46,137 nt of DNA from Nemertoderma westbladi (lineage: Eukaryota; Xenacoelomorpha; Nemertodermatida; Nemertodermatidae). Below the pieces are notes generated by a model. It did not search any database, was not told where the DNA came from, and was given only the letters and a program-made list of their open reading frames with translations. A program made the translations under genes and the position numbers. Each line of letters begins with the position of its first letter. Position 1 is the first letter of the stretch. Of this stretch, positions 12,694-21,690 are shown in pieces. The DNA lies in contig JAUCBJ010007019.1 in the NCBI GenBank assembly GCA_032718475.1, forward strand, positions 1 through 46,137. Reading direction: 5' to 3'.

Positions 12694-14326
12694 CTTAGAA
12701 GTAAAAGTGTCTGAGTCTGTACTCCCAGATATTCCCATTGGCGATATCTCCTTTGCAGAAGTGAAGGCTGCTGCAAAGAGCATTAAGACCAATCGTGCCA
12801 GTGGAGTAGATGGTGTTCCCCCTGAGGTCTTTAAAATACCTGAGTGTTTAAAGCTCATCTATCCCATCATAGTAGACATGTACCGTACAACAAGAGTCCC
12901 ACAAGAAATGAAAACAAATAAGTTGGTGCCAGTTCCCAAGAAGGGCAACCTAACACTCTATGGTTCTTTTCGGGGAATCTCATTGATCTCGATTGCTGCA
13001 AAACTATACAATAGAATTCTATTAAATCGCATCAGGGATCCCATTGAGAGACTGCTACGTGGAAATCAGAATGGGTTCCGTAAAGGTCGTGGGACCATGG
13101 AGCCCATTTTGGCACTTAGAAGGATAATTGAAGAGTTATCAAAAAAGAAAGACAGGCATCTGGCTGTTATCTTTGTTGACTTCTTCAAGGCCTTTGATTC
13201 AGTCTCTCGCTCACGTATGTTCAGCATACTTTCATTATATGGGATTCCTGATGAAATTATTGCAGCAATCAGATCAGTATACGATGGTTCGACAACATTT
13301 GTGTCTACTGTTGACGGTGACACAGAACCATTTGAAGTGTTATGGGGCGTCCTCCAAGGAGACACACTTGCACCATTCTTGTTCATTATTGTGGTTGACT
13401 ATGTTCTACGCATGTCCTTAGATCATCATAATGATGATGGGGTGATGATAACTCCACCTACTGGCTCCAGAAGTCGAGGAAATCCTGCCAAGTACCTAAC
13501 TGATCTAGACTTTGCTGATGACTTAGGAGTACTCTCAGAATCATTAGAGGGAGCCCAGCGGCTCCTCAGCTCATTAGAACATGCTGCTTCTAGTGTTGGT
13601 CTTTTTATTAACTCCAGAAAGACCAAAATTCTGACAGTTAACTTTGAAAGTCCTCAGCAAGTCTCTGATCGGATGAGCATAAGCTCAAAGGATGGTATGC
13701 TTGAGCATGTGGACGACTTCTGTTACCTGGGATCATGGATCCGGAAGTCAGGTGAGGACCTTCGAATACGTAAGGGAAAGGCATGGGCAGCCTTGAATAG
13801 GCTTTCCAGGATTTGGAAGTCACCTAGAATTAATCGGAAACTTAAGGTCCGATTATTTAGAGCAGCAGTAGTTCCAGTACTCCTCTACGGGAGTCCATGC
13901 TGGGCTCTAACTGCTGAGGACACCAAATCTCTGGATGGCACATTCACAAGAATGCTACGCCGGGTACATTGTGTCAAGTACAATGCACACATCTCCAACC
14001 AGACACTATATAACATTGGAGGTGTCTCATTGGTTCCCCCAAGCTTGACACTAGAACAAAATCGCCTCCGCTTTGCAGGACATTGCTTTCGCCGTGAGGA
14101 CCAGCCAGTGCATAATCTTGTACTTTGGCAGCCTCATGGAGTAAATAAGCATGGTGGACAGCCCATGACTTTCTTGAGACGCATCTTAAAGGACACTGGC
14201 CTTAAAGATGCGGATGATCTAGCAAATGTCATGGGTGATAGGGAGTTGTGGCGGTGCAATTTTGTTGACAAGCCGGCACAGCATTCTTAAAAAGGCAGCT
14301 GCAATGCAGCATGCCGATCCTAGTAG
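12694..14326 (+). mobile_element. LINE-A: RTE-like non-LTR retrotransposon, 5'-truncated, inserted in array 1
   Basis: A 1.63-kb LINE sits inside the 52-bp satellite. It is truncated at the 5' end just before the RT domain; sequence shared with LINE-C starts at about 12696. It ends in a 3' UTR of only about 36 bp and a short (TAG)n tail at 14319-14326. Related copies are LINE-B (22780-25270, minus) and LINE-C (26605-28470, minus). LINE-B retains the end of an APE endonuclease domain, so the full element has APE then RT. The APE type, very short 3' UTR and trinucleotide tail suggest the RTE group (inference). An 8-bp target-site duplication shows retrotransposition into an existing array. Confidence 0.92.
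12695..14290 (+). CDS. LINE-A reverse transcriptase, 5'-truncated but open frame
   Basis: An open frame of 531 residues covers the whole RT domain and C-terminal region of the element and ends with TAA at 14288-14290. The frame also runs leftward into the satellite, but those codons are not part of the LINE, so the start given is the LINE junction. Motif A is VDFFKAFDSV with its Asp at residue 162 (13178-13180). Motif B is GVLQGDTLAPFLF. Motif C is FADD at residues 273-276 (13511-13522). The region after motif C contains YLGSWIRKSG and LLYGSPCWALT, and the C-terminus resembles the usual RTE-type tail (RRED, MGDREL). No internal stop or frameshift is seen. The copy lacks the APE domain, so it cannot move on its own. 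Near-identity to LINE-C implies recent insertion. Confidence 0.9.
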   Translation, partial: LEVKVSESVLPDIPIGDISFAEVKAAAKSIKTNRASGVDGVPPEVFKIPECLKLIYPIIVDMYRTTRVPQEMKTNKLVPVPKKGNLTLYGSFRGISLISIAAKLYNRILLNRIRDPIERLLRGNQNGFRKGRGTMEPILALRRIIEELSKKKDRHLAVIFVDFFKAFDSVSRSRMFSILSLYGIPDEIIAAIRSVYDGSTTFVSTVDGDTEPFEVLWGVLQGDTLAPFLFIIVVDYVLRMSLDHHNDDGVMITPPTGSRSRGNPAKYLTDLDFADDLGVLSESLEGAQRLLSSLEHAASSVGLFINSRKTKILTVNFESPQQVSDRMSISSKDGMLEHVDDFCYLGSWIRKSGEDLRIRKGKAWAALNRLSRIWKSPRINRKLKVRLFRAAVVPVLLYGSPCWALTAEDTKSLDGTFTRMLRRVHCVKYNAHISNQTLYNIGGVSLVPPSLTLEQNRLRFAGHCFRREDQPVHNLVLWQPHGVNKHGGQPMTFLRRILKDTGLKDADDLANVMGDRELWRCNFVDKPAQHS

Positions 14327-15655
14327 TGGGTACATGGACCCTGGAGTTCGGTTGTATATGGGCTTCCGCACTCCCACTTGGGTACATGGACCCTGGAGTT
14401 CGGTTGTATATAGGCTTCCGCACTCCCACTTGGGTACATGGACCCTGGGGTTCGGTTGTATATGTATATGGGCTTCCGCACTCCCACTTGGGTACATGGA
14501 CCCTGGAGTTCGGTTGTATATGGGCTTCCGCACTCCCACTTGGGTACATGGACCCTGGGGTTCGGTTGTATATAGGCTTCCGCACTCCCACTTGGCTACA
14601 TGGACCCAGGGGTTCGGTTGTATATGTATATGGGCTTCCGCACTCCCACTTGGGTACATGGACCCTGGGGTTCGGTTGTATATGGGCTTCCGCACTCCCA
14701 CTTGGGTACATGGACCCTGGGGTTCGGTTGTATATGGGCTTCCGCACTCCCACTTGGGTACATGGACCCTGGAGTTCGGTTGTATATGGGCTTCCGCACT
14801 CCCACTTGGGTACATGGACCCTGGGGTTCGGTTGTATATAGGCTTCCGCACTCCCACTTGGCTACATGGACCCTGGGGTTCGGTTGTATATGGGCTTCCG
14901 CACTCCCACTTGGGTACATGGACCCTGGGGTTCGGTTGTATATAGGCTTCCGCACTCCCACTTGGCTACATGGACCCTGGGGTTCGGTTGTATATGGGCT
15001 TCCGCACTCCCACTTGGGTACATGGACCCTGGGGTTCGGTTGTATATGGGCTTCCGCACTCCCACTTGGGTACATGGACCCTGGGGTTCGGTTGTATATG
15101 GGCTTCCGCACTCCCACCTGGGTACATGGACCCTGGGGTTCGGTTGTATATGGGCTTCCGCACTCCCACTTGGGTACATGGACCCTGGAGTTCGGTTGTA
15201 TATGGGCTTCCGCACTCCCACTTGGGTACATGGACCCTGGGGTTCGGTTGTATATAGGCTTCCGCACTCCCACTTGGCTACATGGACCCTGGGGTTCGGT
15301 TGTATATGGGCTTCCGCACTCCCACTTGGGTACATGGACCCTGGGGTTCGGTTGTATATGGGCTTCCGCACTCCCACTTGGGTACATGGACCCTGGGGTT
15401 CGGTTGTATATGGGCTTCCGCACTCCCACTTGGGTACATGGACCCTGGGGTTCGGTTGTATATGGGCTTCCGCACTCCCACTTCGGTACATGGACCCTGG
15501 GGTTCGGTTATATATGGGCTTCCGCACTCCCACTTGGGTACATGAACCCCGGGTTTCGGTTGTATATGGGCTTCCGCACTCCCACTTGGCTACATGAACC
15601 CTGGGGTTCGGTTGTATATGGGCTTCCGCAGTCCCACTTGGGTACATTAACCCAG
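14327..15655. repeat. Array 1b: continuation of the 52-bp satellite, about 25 units
   Basis: The same 52-bp unit resumes after LINE-A in the same orientation. Its first units carry the TATATG-expanded and TATAGGC + CTTGGCTACATGG variants (14461-14468, about 14569-14632). The same combination lies just left of LINE-A (about 12603-12666), showing one original array. The last units, 15480-15655, are more diverged, as is usual at an array edge. The first eight bases are the right target-site duplication. Confidence 0.97.
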
Positions 15656-16012
15656 GGTCATTGTAATTTAAACGATTGCGGATTGCTTGGCCCCGAAGCC
15701 TGCGCATGAGAGCGCAATCTAATAATACATATTATTCTGCTGGTAAGCTGGCAAAATTCTTGCAGAACATCACGAATTTATATATAGGTTCTACTTTATC
15801 CACTCATCCAGTTGACCTAAAAACCTCATTTTACACTACCTATTTTTTCTTATTTTTAACTTTTATATTTTATAAAATATTTTTTTAATACGGAACTTTT
15901 ATTTTAATAAAATTGCTTTCATCTTGAACCCTCGTTTATTTTAATAAAATAGGTAGCTATCATCATTAACGCTAACTTCTATATTTTATTTTAAAAAATG
16001 TAAATATGGAAC
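15656..16012. other. A/T-rich unique spacer between array 1 and the MITE-like element
   Basis: About 350 bp of non-repetitive, increasingly A/T-rich DNA, with TTTTATTTTAATAAAAT-type runs at 15890-15950. I see no convincing gene. The last nine bases (ATATGGAAC, 16004-16012) are the left target-site duplication of the element that follows. Confidence 0.6.
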
Positions 16013-16063
16013 GGAAGCAGGACAATTCGGTCCCGGACAATTCGGTCCCATTAATTTTGTGTT

Positions 16064-16226
16064 TCGGGACCGAATTGTCCGGGACCGAATTGTGAGGGAC
16101 CGAATTGTCCGGATACTGACTAGGACAATTCAGTCCCAAAACATGTACATTAATGGGACCGAATTGTCCGGGACCGAATTGTCCGGGACCGAATTGTCCG
16201 GGACCGAATTGTCCGGGACCAAATTT
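16064..16226. repeat. Tandem and inverted GGGACCGAATTGTCC units in the MITE left arm
   Basis: Several 15-bp units of GGGACCGAATTGTCC lie head to tail, with one inverted copy (GGACAATTCAGTCCC, about 16123-16137). The unit is the core of the terminal inverted repeat in reverse orientation, so the left end can fold on itself. The number of units differs from the right end, which suggests local expansion after or during transposition. Confidence 0.8.
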
Positions 16227-17022
16227 AATTGGTACTATATAATGGTGAATACTTTCAATCCGGTAATATTTTAATGTACATATTTAATTATTTCATTTAC
16301 TCCGTCTGTGAATTTGGAGTGTATAGAATAACCTCATAATGGTGAATGTTCTAGAACTTTAATATATATTATTATATGGTAGCTAGTGCTTTTTTTACTA
16401 GCTAGTATTTTTTTTTAAATAAAAAAAATTTACTTTTTTTTGTTAGCATTATTATTTATGGTAGCTATGGTGTTTTTATGGAGCTTGTGAATTATTTACT
16501 AGCTAGTAATAGTATGTATTTAAAATGTTTAAAACTGATAGTAGTACCCGTATGTATACTCTGTTGGTTGTGTACTGTGCTGTTTGGTGTTGGCTGTTGA
16601 ATGTGTTGTTGGTTGGTTAACAAGCCTAAATTATTATCCTACTGTAGATAATAGCTGAATCTCATTCAGGGACTGTTATAATATCATCAATATTTTTGGT
16701 AATTAATATAATCTGCAACAGTTTAGGCCTAATTCTGTAAATGTCAATGTTTTCACAAGTTTTTTTTATAATTTCAAGGAAATGCTAGCTAGTAAAAAAA
16801 AACACTAGCTACAACTTAATAAATAATATCTTGTATTGTCAGAATGTTCTCGAACACTTAACCAATAACAAAAATAAAAAAAATACAGTATTTTCTAAAA
16901 TTCAAAAAAATTCTAGCTAGTAAAAATAACACTAGCTACCGTATCATAAAAAATATACTCTACTAATGTTCTAGAACATTCACCAATATCACAAAAGCAC
17001 TAAAACGTTGCTATCAGGAACC

Positions 17023-17082
17023 GGACAATTAGGTCCCGGACAATTCGGTCCTAGGACCGAATTGTCCGGGACCGAATTGTCC
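17023..17082. repeat. 60-bp near-perfect palindrome at the MITE right end
   Basis: Bases 17023-17052 are the reverse complement of 17053-17082 with a single mismatch (17031 against 17074). The centre is CCT/AGG with no spacer. The right half is the terminal inverted repeat. Confidence 0.85.
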
Positions 17083-17089
17083 TACATCC

Positions 17090-17190
17090 ATATGGAACTT
17101 GGATTCTTCGTTTTACTGATGAGCTCTCTAATGCATTTAAATATGGCGATCCAAAATTTACTCGTTACAACAGATTTGTAAAACTAATTG
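17090..17190. other. Short unique spacer between the MITE and array 2
   Basis: About 100 bp of non-repetitive sequence, starting with the right target-site duplication ATATGGAAC. One plus-strand frame is open throughout, but it is too short and anonymous to call a gene. Confidence 0.5.
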
Positions 17191-20100
17191 AGCCCCCAAA
17201 CAGTAGCCCCCGTACAGTAGCCCCCAAACAGTAGCCCCCGTAAGTAGCCCCCGTACAGTAGCCCCCAAACAGTAGCCCCCGTACAGTAGCCCCCAAAACG
17301 TAGCCCCCGTACAGTGGCCCCCGTACATTAGCCCCCAAACAGTAGCCCCCGTACAGTAGCCCCCGTACAGTAGCCCCCATACAGTAGCCCCCGTACAGTA
17401 GCCCCCGTACAGTAGCCCCCGTACAGTAGCCCCCGTACATTAGCCTCCGTACAGTAGCCCCCCGCACAGTAGCCCCCGTACAGTAGGTCCCAAACAGTAG
17501 CCCCCAAACAGTAGCCTCCAAACAGTAGTCCCCTTACAGTGGCCCCCGTACAGTAGCCCCCGTACAGTAGCCCCCGTACAGTAGCCCCCGTACAGTAGCC
17601 CCCAAACAGTAGCCCCCAAACAGTAGCCCCCAAACAGTAGCCTCCAAACAGTAGCCCCCAAACAGTAGCCCCCCGTACAGTAGCCCCCAAACAGTAGCCC
17701 CCGTAAGTAGCCCCCGTACAGTAGCCCCCAAACAGTAGCCCCCGTAAGTAGCCCCGTACAGTAGCCACCAAACAGTAGCCCCCGTACAGTAGTCCCCAAA
17801 AAGTAGCTCCCGTACAGTGGCCCCCGTACAGTAGCCCCCGTACAGTAGCCCCCGTACAGTAGCCCCCGTACATTAGCCTCCGTACAGTATCCCCCGTACA
17901 GTAGCCCCCAAACAGTATCCCCCGTACAGTAGCCCCATACAGTAGCCCCCAAACAGTAGCCCCCAAACAGTAGCCCCCGTACAGTGGCCCCCGTACAGTA
18001 GCCCCCGTACAGTAGCCCCAAACAGTAGCCCCCAAACAGTAGCCCCCAAACAGTAGCCCCCGTACAGTAGCTCCCAAACAGTAGCCTCCAAACATTTGCC
18101 CCCAAACAGTAGCCCCCAAACAGTAGCCCCCAAACAGTAGCCCCCGTACAGTAGCCCCCGTACAGTAGCCCCCATACAGTAGCCCCCGTACAGTAGCCCC
18201 CGTACAGTAGCCCCCAAACAGTAGCCCCCGTACAGAATCCCCCGCACAGTAGCCTCCAAACAGTAGCCCCCGTACAATAGCCCCCGTACAGTAGCCCCCG
18301 TACAGTAGCCCCCAAACAGTAGCCCCCGTACAGTAGCCCCCGTACAGTAGCCCCCAAACAGTAACCCCCATAAGTAGCCCCCATACAGTAGCCCCCAAAC
18401 AGTAGCCCCCGTACAGTAGCCCCAAAACAGTAGCCCCCGTACAGTAACCTCCGTACAGTAGCCCCCGTACAGTAGCCCCCAAACAGTAGCCCCCGTACAG
18501 TAGCCCCCGCAAAGTAGCCCCCAAACAGTAACCCCCATAAGTAGCCCCCATACAGTAGCCCCCAAACAGTAGCCCCCGTACAGTAGCCCCAGTACAGTAG
18601 CCCCCAAACAGTAGCCCAGGTACAGTAGCCCCCGTACAGTAGCCCCCAAACAGTAGCCCCCGTACAGAAGCCCCCAAACAGTGGCCCCCGTACAGTGGCC
18701 CCCGTACAGTAGCCCCCGTAAAGTATCCCCCAAACAGTAGCCCCCAAACAGTAGCCCCCTTACAGTGGCCCCCGTACAGTAGCCCCCGTACAGTAGCCCC
18801 CGTACAGTAGCCCCCGTACAGTAGCCCCCGTACAGTAGCCCCCAAACAGTAGCCCCCAAACAGTAGCCTTCAAACAGTAGCCCCCAAACAGTAGCCCCCC
18901 GTACAGTAGCCCCCAAACAGTAGCCCCCGTAAGTAGCCCCGTACAGTAGCCCCCAAACAGTAGCCCCCGTACAGTAGTCCCCAAAAAGTAGCCCCCGTAC
19001 AGTGGCCCCCGTACAGTAGCCCCCGTACAGTAGCCCCCGTACAGTAGCCCCCGTACATTAGCCTCCGTACAGTAGCCCCCGTACAGTAGCCCCCAAACAG
19101 TAGCCCCGTACAGTAGCCCCCAAAAAGAAGCCCCCGTACAGTAGGTCCCAAACAGTAGTCCCCGTACAGTAGCGCCCGTACAGTAGCCCCCAAACAGTAG
19201 CCCCCGTACAGAATCCCCCGCACAGTAGCCTCCAAACAGTAGCCCCCGTACAATAGCCCCCGTACAGTAGCCCCCGTACAGTAGCCCCCAAACAGTAGCC
19301 CCCGTACAGTAGCCCCCGTACAGTAGCCCCCAAACAGTAACCCCCATAAGTAGCCCCCATACAGTAGCCCCCAAACAGTAGCCCCCGTACAGTAGCCCCA
19401 AAACAGTAGCCCCCGTACAGTAACCTCCGTACAGTAGCCCCCGTACAGTAGCCCCCAAACAGTAGCCCCCGTACAGTAGCCCCCGTAAAGTAGCCCCCAA
19501 ACAGTAACCCCCATAAGTATCCCCCATACAGTAGCCCCCAAACAGTAGCCCCCGTACAGTAGCCCCAGTACAGTAGCCCCCAAACAGTAGCCCAGGTACA
19601 GTAGCCCCCGTACAGTAGCCCCCAAACAGTAGCCCCCGTACAGAAGCCCCCAAACAGTGGCCCCCTTACAGTGGCCCCCGTACAGTAGCCCCCGTAAAGT
19701 ATCCCCCAAACAGTAGCCCCCAAACAGTAGCCCCCAAACAGTAGCCCCCAAACAGTAGCCCCTGTACAGTAGCTCCCAAACAGTAGCCCCCAAACAGTAG
19801 CCCCCGTACAGTAGCCCCCAAACAGTAGCCCCCGTACAGTAGCCCCCGTACAGTAGCCCCCGTACAGTAGCCCCCGTACAGTAGCCCCCGTACAGTAGCC
19901 CCCGTACAGTAGCCCCCAATCAGTAGCCCCCGTACAGTAGCCCCCGTACAGTAGCACCAGCACAGTAGCCCCCGTACAGTAGCCCCCAAACAGTAGCCCC
20001 CGTACAATGGCCCCCGTACAGTAGCCCCCAAACAGTAGCCCCCGTACAATGGCCCCCGTACAGTAGCTCCCAAACAGTAGCCCCCAAACAGTAGCCCCCG

Positions 20101-20347
20101 TACAGTAGCCCCCAAACAGTAGCCCCCGTACAGTAGCCCCCGTACAGTAGCCCCCGTACAGTAGCCCCCAAACAGTAGCCCCCGTACAGTAGCCCCCGTA
20201 CAGTAGCCCCCGTACAGTAGCCCCCAATCAGTAGCCCCCGTACAGTAGCCCCCGTACAGTAGCCCCCAAACAGTAGCCCCCGTACAATGGCCCCCGTACA
20301 GTAGCCCCCGTACAGTAGACCTCGTACAGTAGCCCCCCCCCCCCCCC
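17191..20347. repeat. Array 2: 14-bp satellite, about 225 units, with a G5 run per unit on the minus strand
   Basis: A tandem array of two alternating 14-mers, GTAGCCCCCGTACA and GTAGCCCCCAAACA, with scattered variants (GTGGCCCCC, GTAGCCTCC, GTAACCCCCATAA). Three units make 42 bp, so a stop-free minus strand gives long Gly-rich open frames with a 14-residue period; these are judged artefacts. The minus strand carries GGGGG every 14 bases, giving long-loop G-quadruplex potential. The right edge ends in a run of 15 C (20333-20347). No transcription signal supports coding. Confidence 0.97.
18231..19735. repeat. Kilobase-scale segmental duplication inside array 2
   Basis: Rare variants repeat in the same order at a fixed offset of 976-977 bp: TACAGAATCC at 18231 and 19208, AACCCCCATAAG at 18363 and 19339, GTAGCCCAGG at 18611 and 19587, CCCGTAAAGT at 18715 and 19691. 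A second pair, with the GTAGCCCCCCGTACAG marker at 17665 and 18891, is offset by about 1.2 kb. The array grew partly by copying blocks of about 70-90 units. Confidence 0.8.
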
Positions 20348-21203
20348 ACCGGATGATAGCCCCCAGGGCAGTAACAAACCGAGTAATTTCTGATGACACG
20401 GACATCGGACACCCGCCCAGATTTTATACTAATCTTTATTATATTGCTTGAAAATTGAAAAAAAAAACTGCTTCCACTCACCGTCATTGTTACCATGAAG
20501 CCGGAATTGTCGATTTTCCCTATAAATGTTTTTATAAGCGTTTTAAATAAGTGTATTTTGCGATATTTCACTATATTACGGTTCATGTGTTTACTGTATG
20601 TATTATATTCGTTTAAGGATGGTACGCTAGCAAGGAAGGTGTTCATATGGGTGGTCACATGGATGTTCACATGGGTGTTCACATGGGTGTTCGAATAGTG
20701 TTCACTTTCACACATTTCGCCCTCTCGCCTGCAGACTGGAAAATTACAAAATGATTATTGCCCTCACAATAATGCAGCCATTGGTTTAGTACATACAGTA
20801 TCAGCAAATATTTACTGATCAGCTTCAATGTGTTATATAAACAAAGAAATGGAAGTACATGAATGTTTAGGCATCTATTAGCCTTCCCGGGGGAAGGAAA
20901 GTCTATAAAAATCCCAACTTTTTCTCCCATTAATTTATATAAATTTCAATTTGGGAGTTTTAAATGTCACAAAGGTTTTAGTAAAGTAAACATCTAAAGA
21001 CGACGATAACTACTGCATTTGCAAATAGTGACACACCATAATATTACCAGGCAGTATGCAGAGGATTCCCTTACTACATGGCTCGCACCACAATCTACCA
21101 ACCAAACTATTTTAATAGAAATGAGTCGCACTTATCCAGCCAAATTGGCTCATAATATAAATATTTGGAGTTTGGTTCCTTGTTATTATGTATGAAATTA
21201 GGC
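20348..21203. other. Unique region upstream of the host gene
   Basis: About 0.85 kb of non-repetitive, A/T-rich DNA. It includes a five-unit 12-bp repeat at 20639-20698 and a weak candidate minus-strand first exon (ATG at 20496-20494, donor at 20481). No certain gene is seen. It probably contains the distal promoter of the gene starting at 21318. Confidence 0.5.
20639..20698. repeat. 12-bp minisatellite, five units
   Basis: Five successive 12-mers related to GTGTTCACATGG, the first and last diverged. It encodes alternating residues in any frame and shows no gene context. Confidence 0.75.
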
Positions 21204-21216
21204 GTTGCTAGGTTAC
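21204..21216 (-). promoter_or_regulatory. RFX X-box upstream of the host gene
   Basis: The minus strand reads GTAACCTAGCAAC, a perfect match to the RFX consensus GTNRCC-N(0-3)-RGYAAC with a one-base spacer. It lies 101 bp upstream of the ATG at 21318. X-boxes bind RFX transcription factors and in animals often mark promoters of ciliary genes, typically close to the start. The match is seen; the function is inferred. Confidence 0.5.
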
Positions 21217-21317
21217 CCTGTAAACATTACTTCTTTCAAATTTACATGTGAGATATCTGTATTATTACAGTATTAGGAATATATTAGATACCGGTATAAA
21301 TTATTATTTCATCAAAT

Positions 21318-21390
21318 ATGTCTGACGAGGGAGGAAAGTCTGTAGAGGGTGAGGCAGAAGTTGCTCCTCCACTTATTACTAGTGAAAAGG
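21318..21390 (+). CDS. Host gene, coding exon 1 (N-terminus)
   Basis: ATG at 21318 (A at -3) opens 24 codons starting MSDEGG, rich in Glu, Gly and Pro, plus one base of codon 25. The exon ends at a strong donor, AAAGG/GTAAGT. It splices in phase 1 to the acceptor at 25295-25296. The joined product across three exons is 71 residues, with acidic then basic composition and no signal peptide, membrane segment or known domain visible. I do not recognise the protein. The X-box about 100 bp upstream hints at a ciliary function (inference). An upstream untranslated exon is possible, because an acceptor-like TTATTACAG ends near 21270. Confidence 0.6.
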
Positions 21391-21690
21391 GTAAGTTTAC
21401 ATGGTAAATTATTAATAACCTAATACCTTTACTGTATAATTATTATTAACTGCCGATTTAAATTATATAGGATTTTATTTCATTAGGCAGAGCGTTCCAC
21501 TTTTAATACCCGTATAACAGCGAAATCTGTCTCCCCGCGGATACAGTCCGCTCCAGGGTTCGTATCCGCTAACGGATAATGTCCCCTGTTCGCAGATTCT
21601 ATCCCCCTTAAATTATCACATTATTCTGCTGGACTGGTTTACGGAAAACTGTCAGACTCTAACTCTACTGCTGTAGGCCTAACATTAACG

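Larger units (their letters stand above)
16013..17089. mobile_element. MITE-like non-autonomous DNA transposon with foldback arms
   Basis: The 1077-bp element starts GGAAGC followed by AGGACAATTCGGTCCC and ends with the inverse. The terminal inverted repeats are 36 bp (16013-16048 and 17054-17089), with 34 of 36 positions matching; the inner 30 bp match perfectly. Perfect 9-bp direct repeats ATATGGAAC flank it (16004-16012, 17090-17098). Inside the ends are longer, imperfect inverted arms carrying TGTTCTAGAAC and CTAGCTAGTAAAAA blocks (left about 16335-16415; right about 16783-16870 and again 16911-17005). The left arm also contains a tandem run of GGGACCGAATTGTCC units. There is no transposase frame, so mobility would need a helper. 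A 9-bp duplication fits Mutator-like or Merlin-like superfamilies; which one is unresolved. Confidence 0.82.

Noticed and set aside
2062-12714. Long plus- and minus-strand open frames with 52-residue periodicity
   Set aside because: They arise from a stop-free 52-bp unit read in all frames, overlap each other on both strands, and have no start context, splice signals or domain. Listed as a repeat, with transcription left as a test.
2061-15655. Pol III B-box in the 52-bp unit (GGTTCGGTTGT)
   Set aside because: Only GGTTCG matches GGTTCGANNCC; the essential following bases differ, and no A-box or tRNA-like fold is seen.
17092-17181. Small frame starting ATGGAACTTGG after the MITE
   Set aside because: A short hydrophobic 29-codon frame with no family match; another frame is also open over the same bases, so it is uninformative.
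17165-20715. Gly/Leu/Tyr-rich minus-strand proteins with a 14-residue period
   Set aside because: They are the translation of the 14-bp satellite (three units per 14 codons). Several frames are open at once, and nothing suggests expression.
21295-21300. TATAAA just upstream of the host ATG
   Set aside because: It lies about 20 bp before the ATG, too close to place a transcription start upstream of the initiation codon. The X-box and a possible upstream acceptor fit better.
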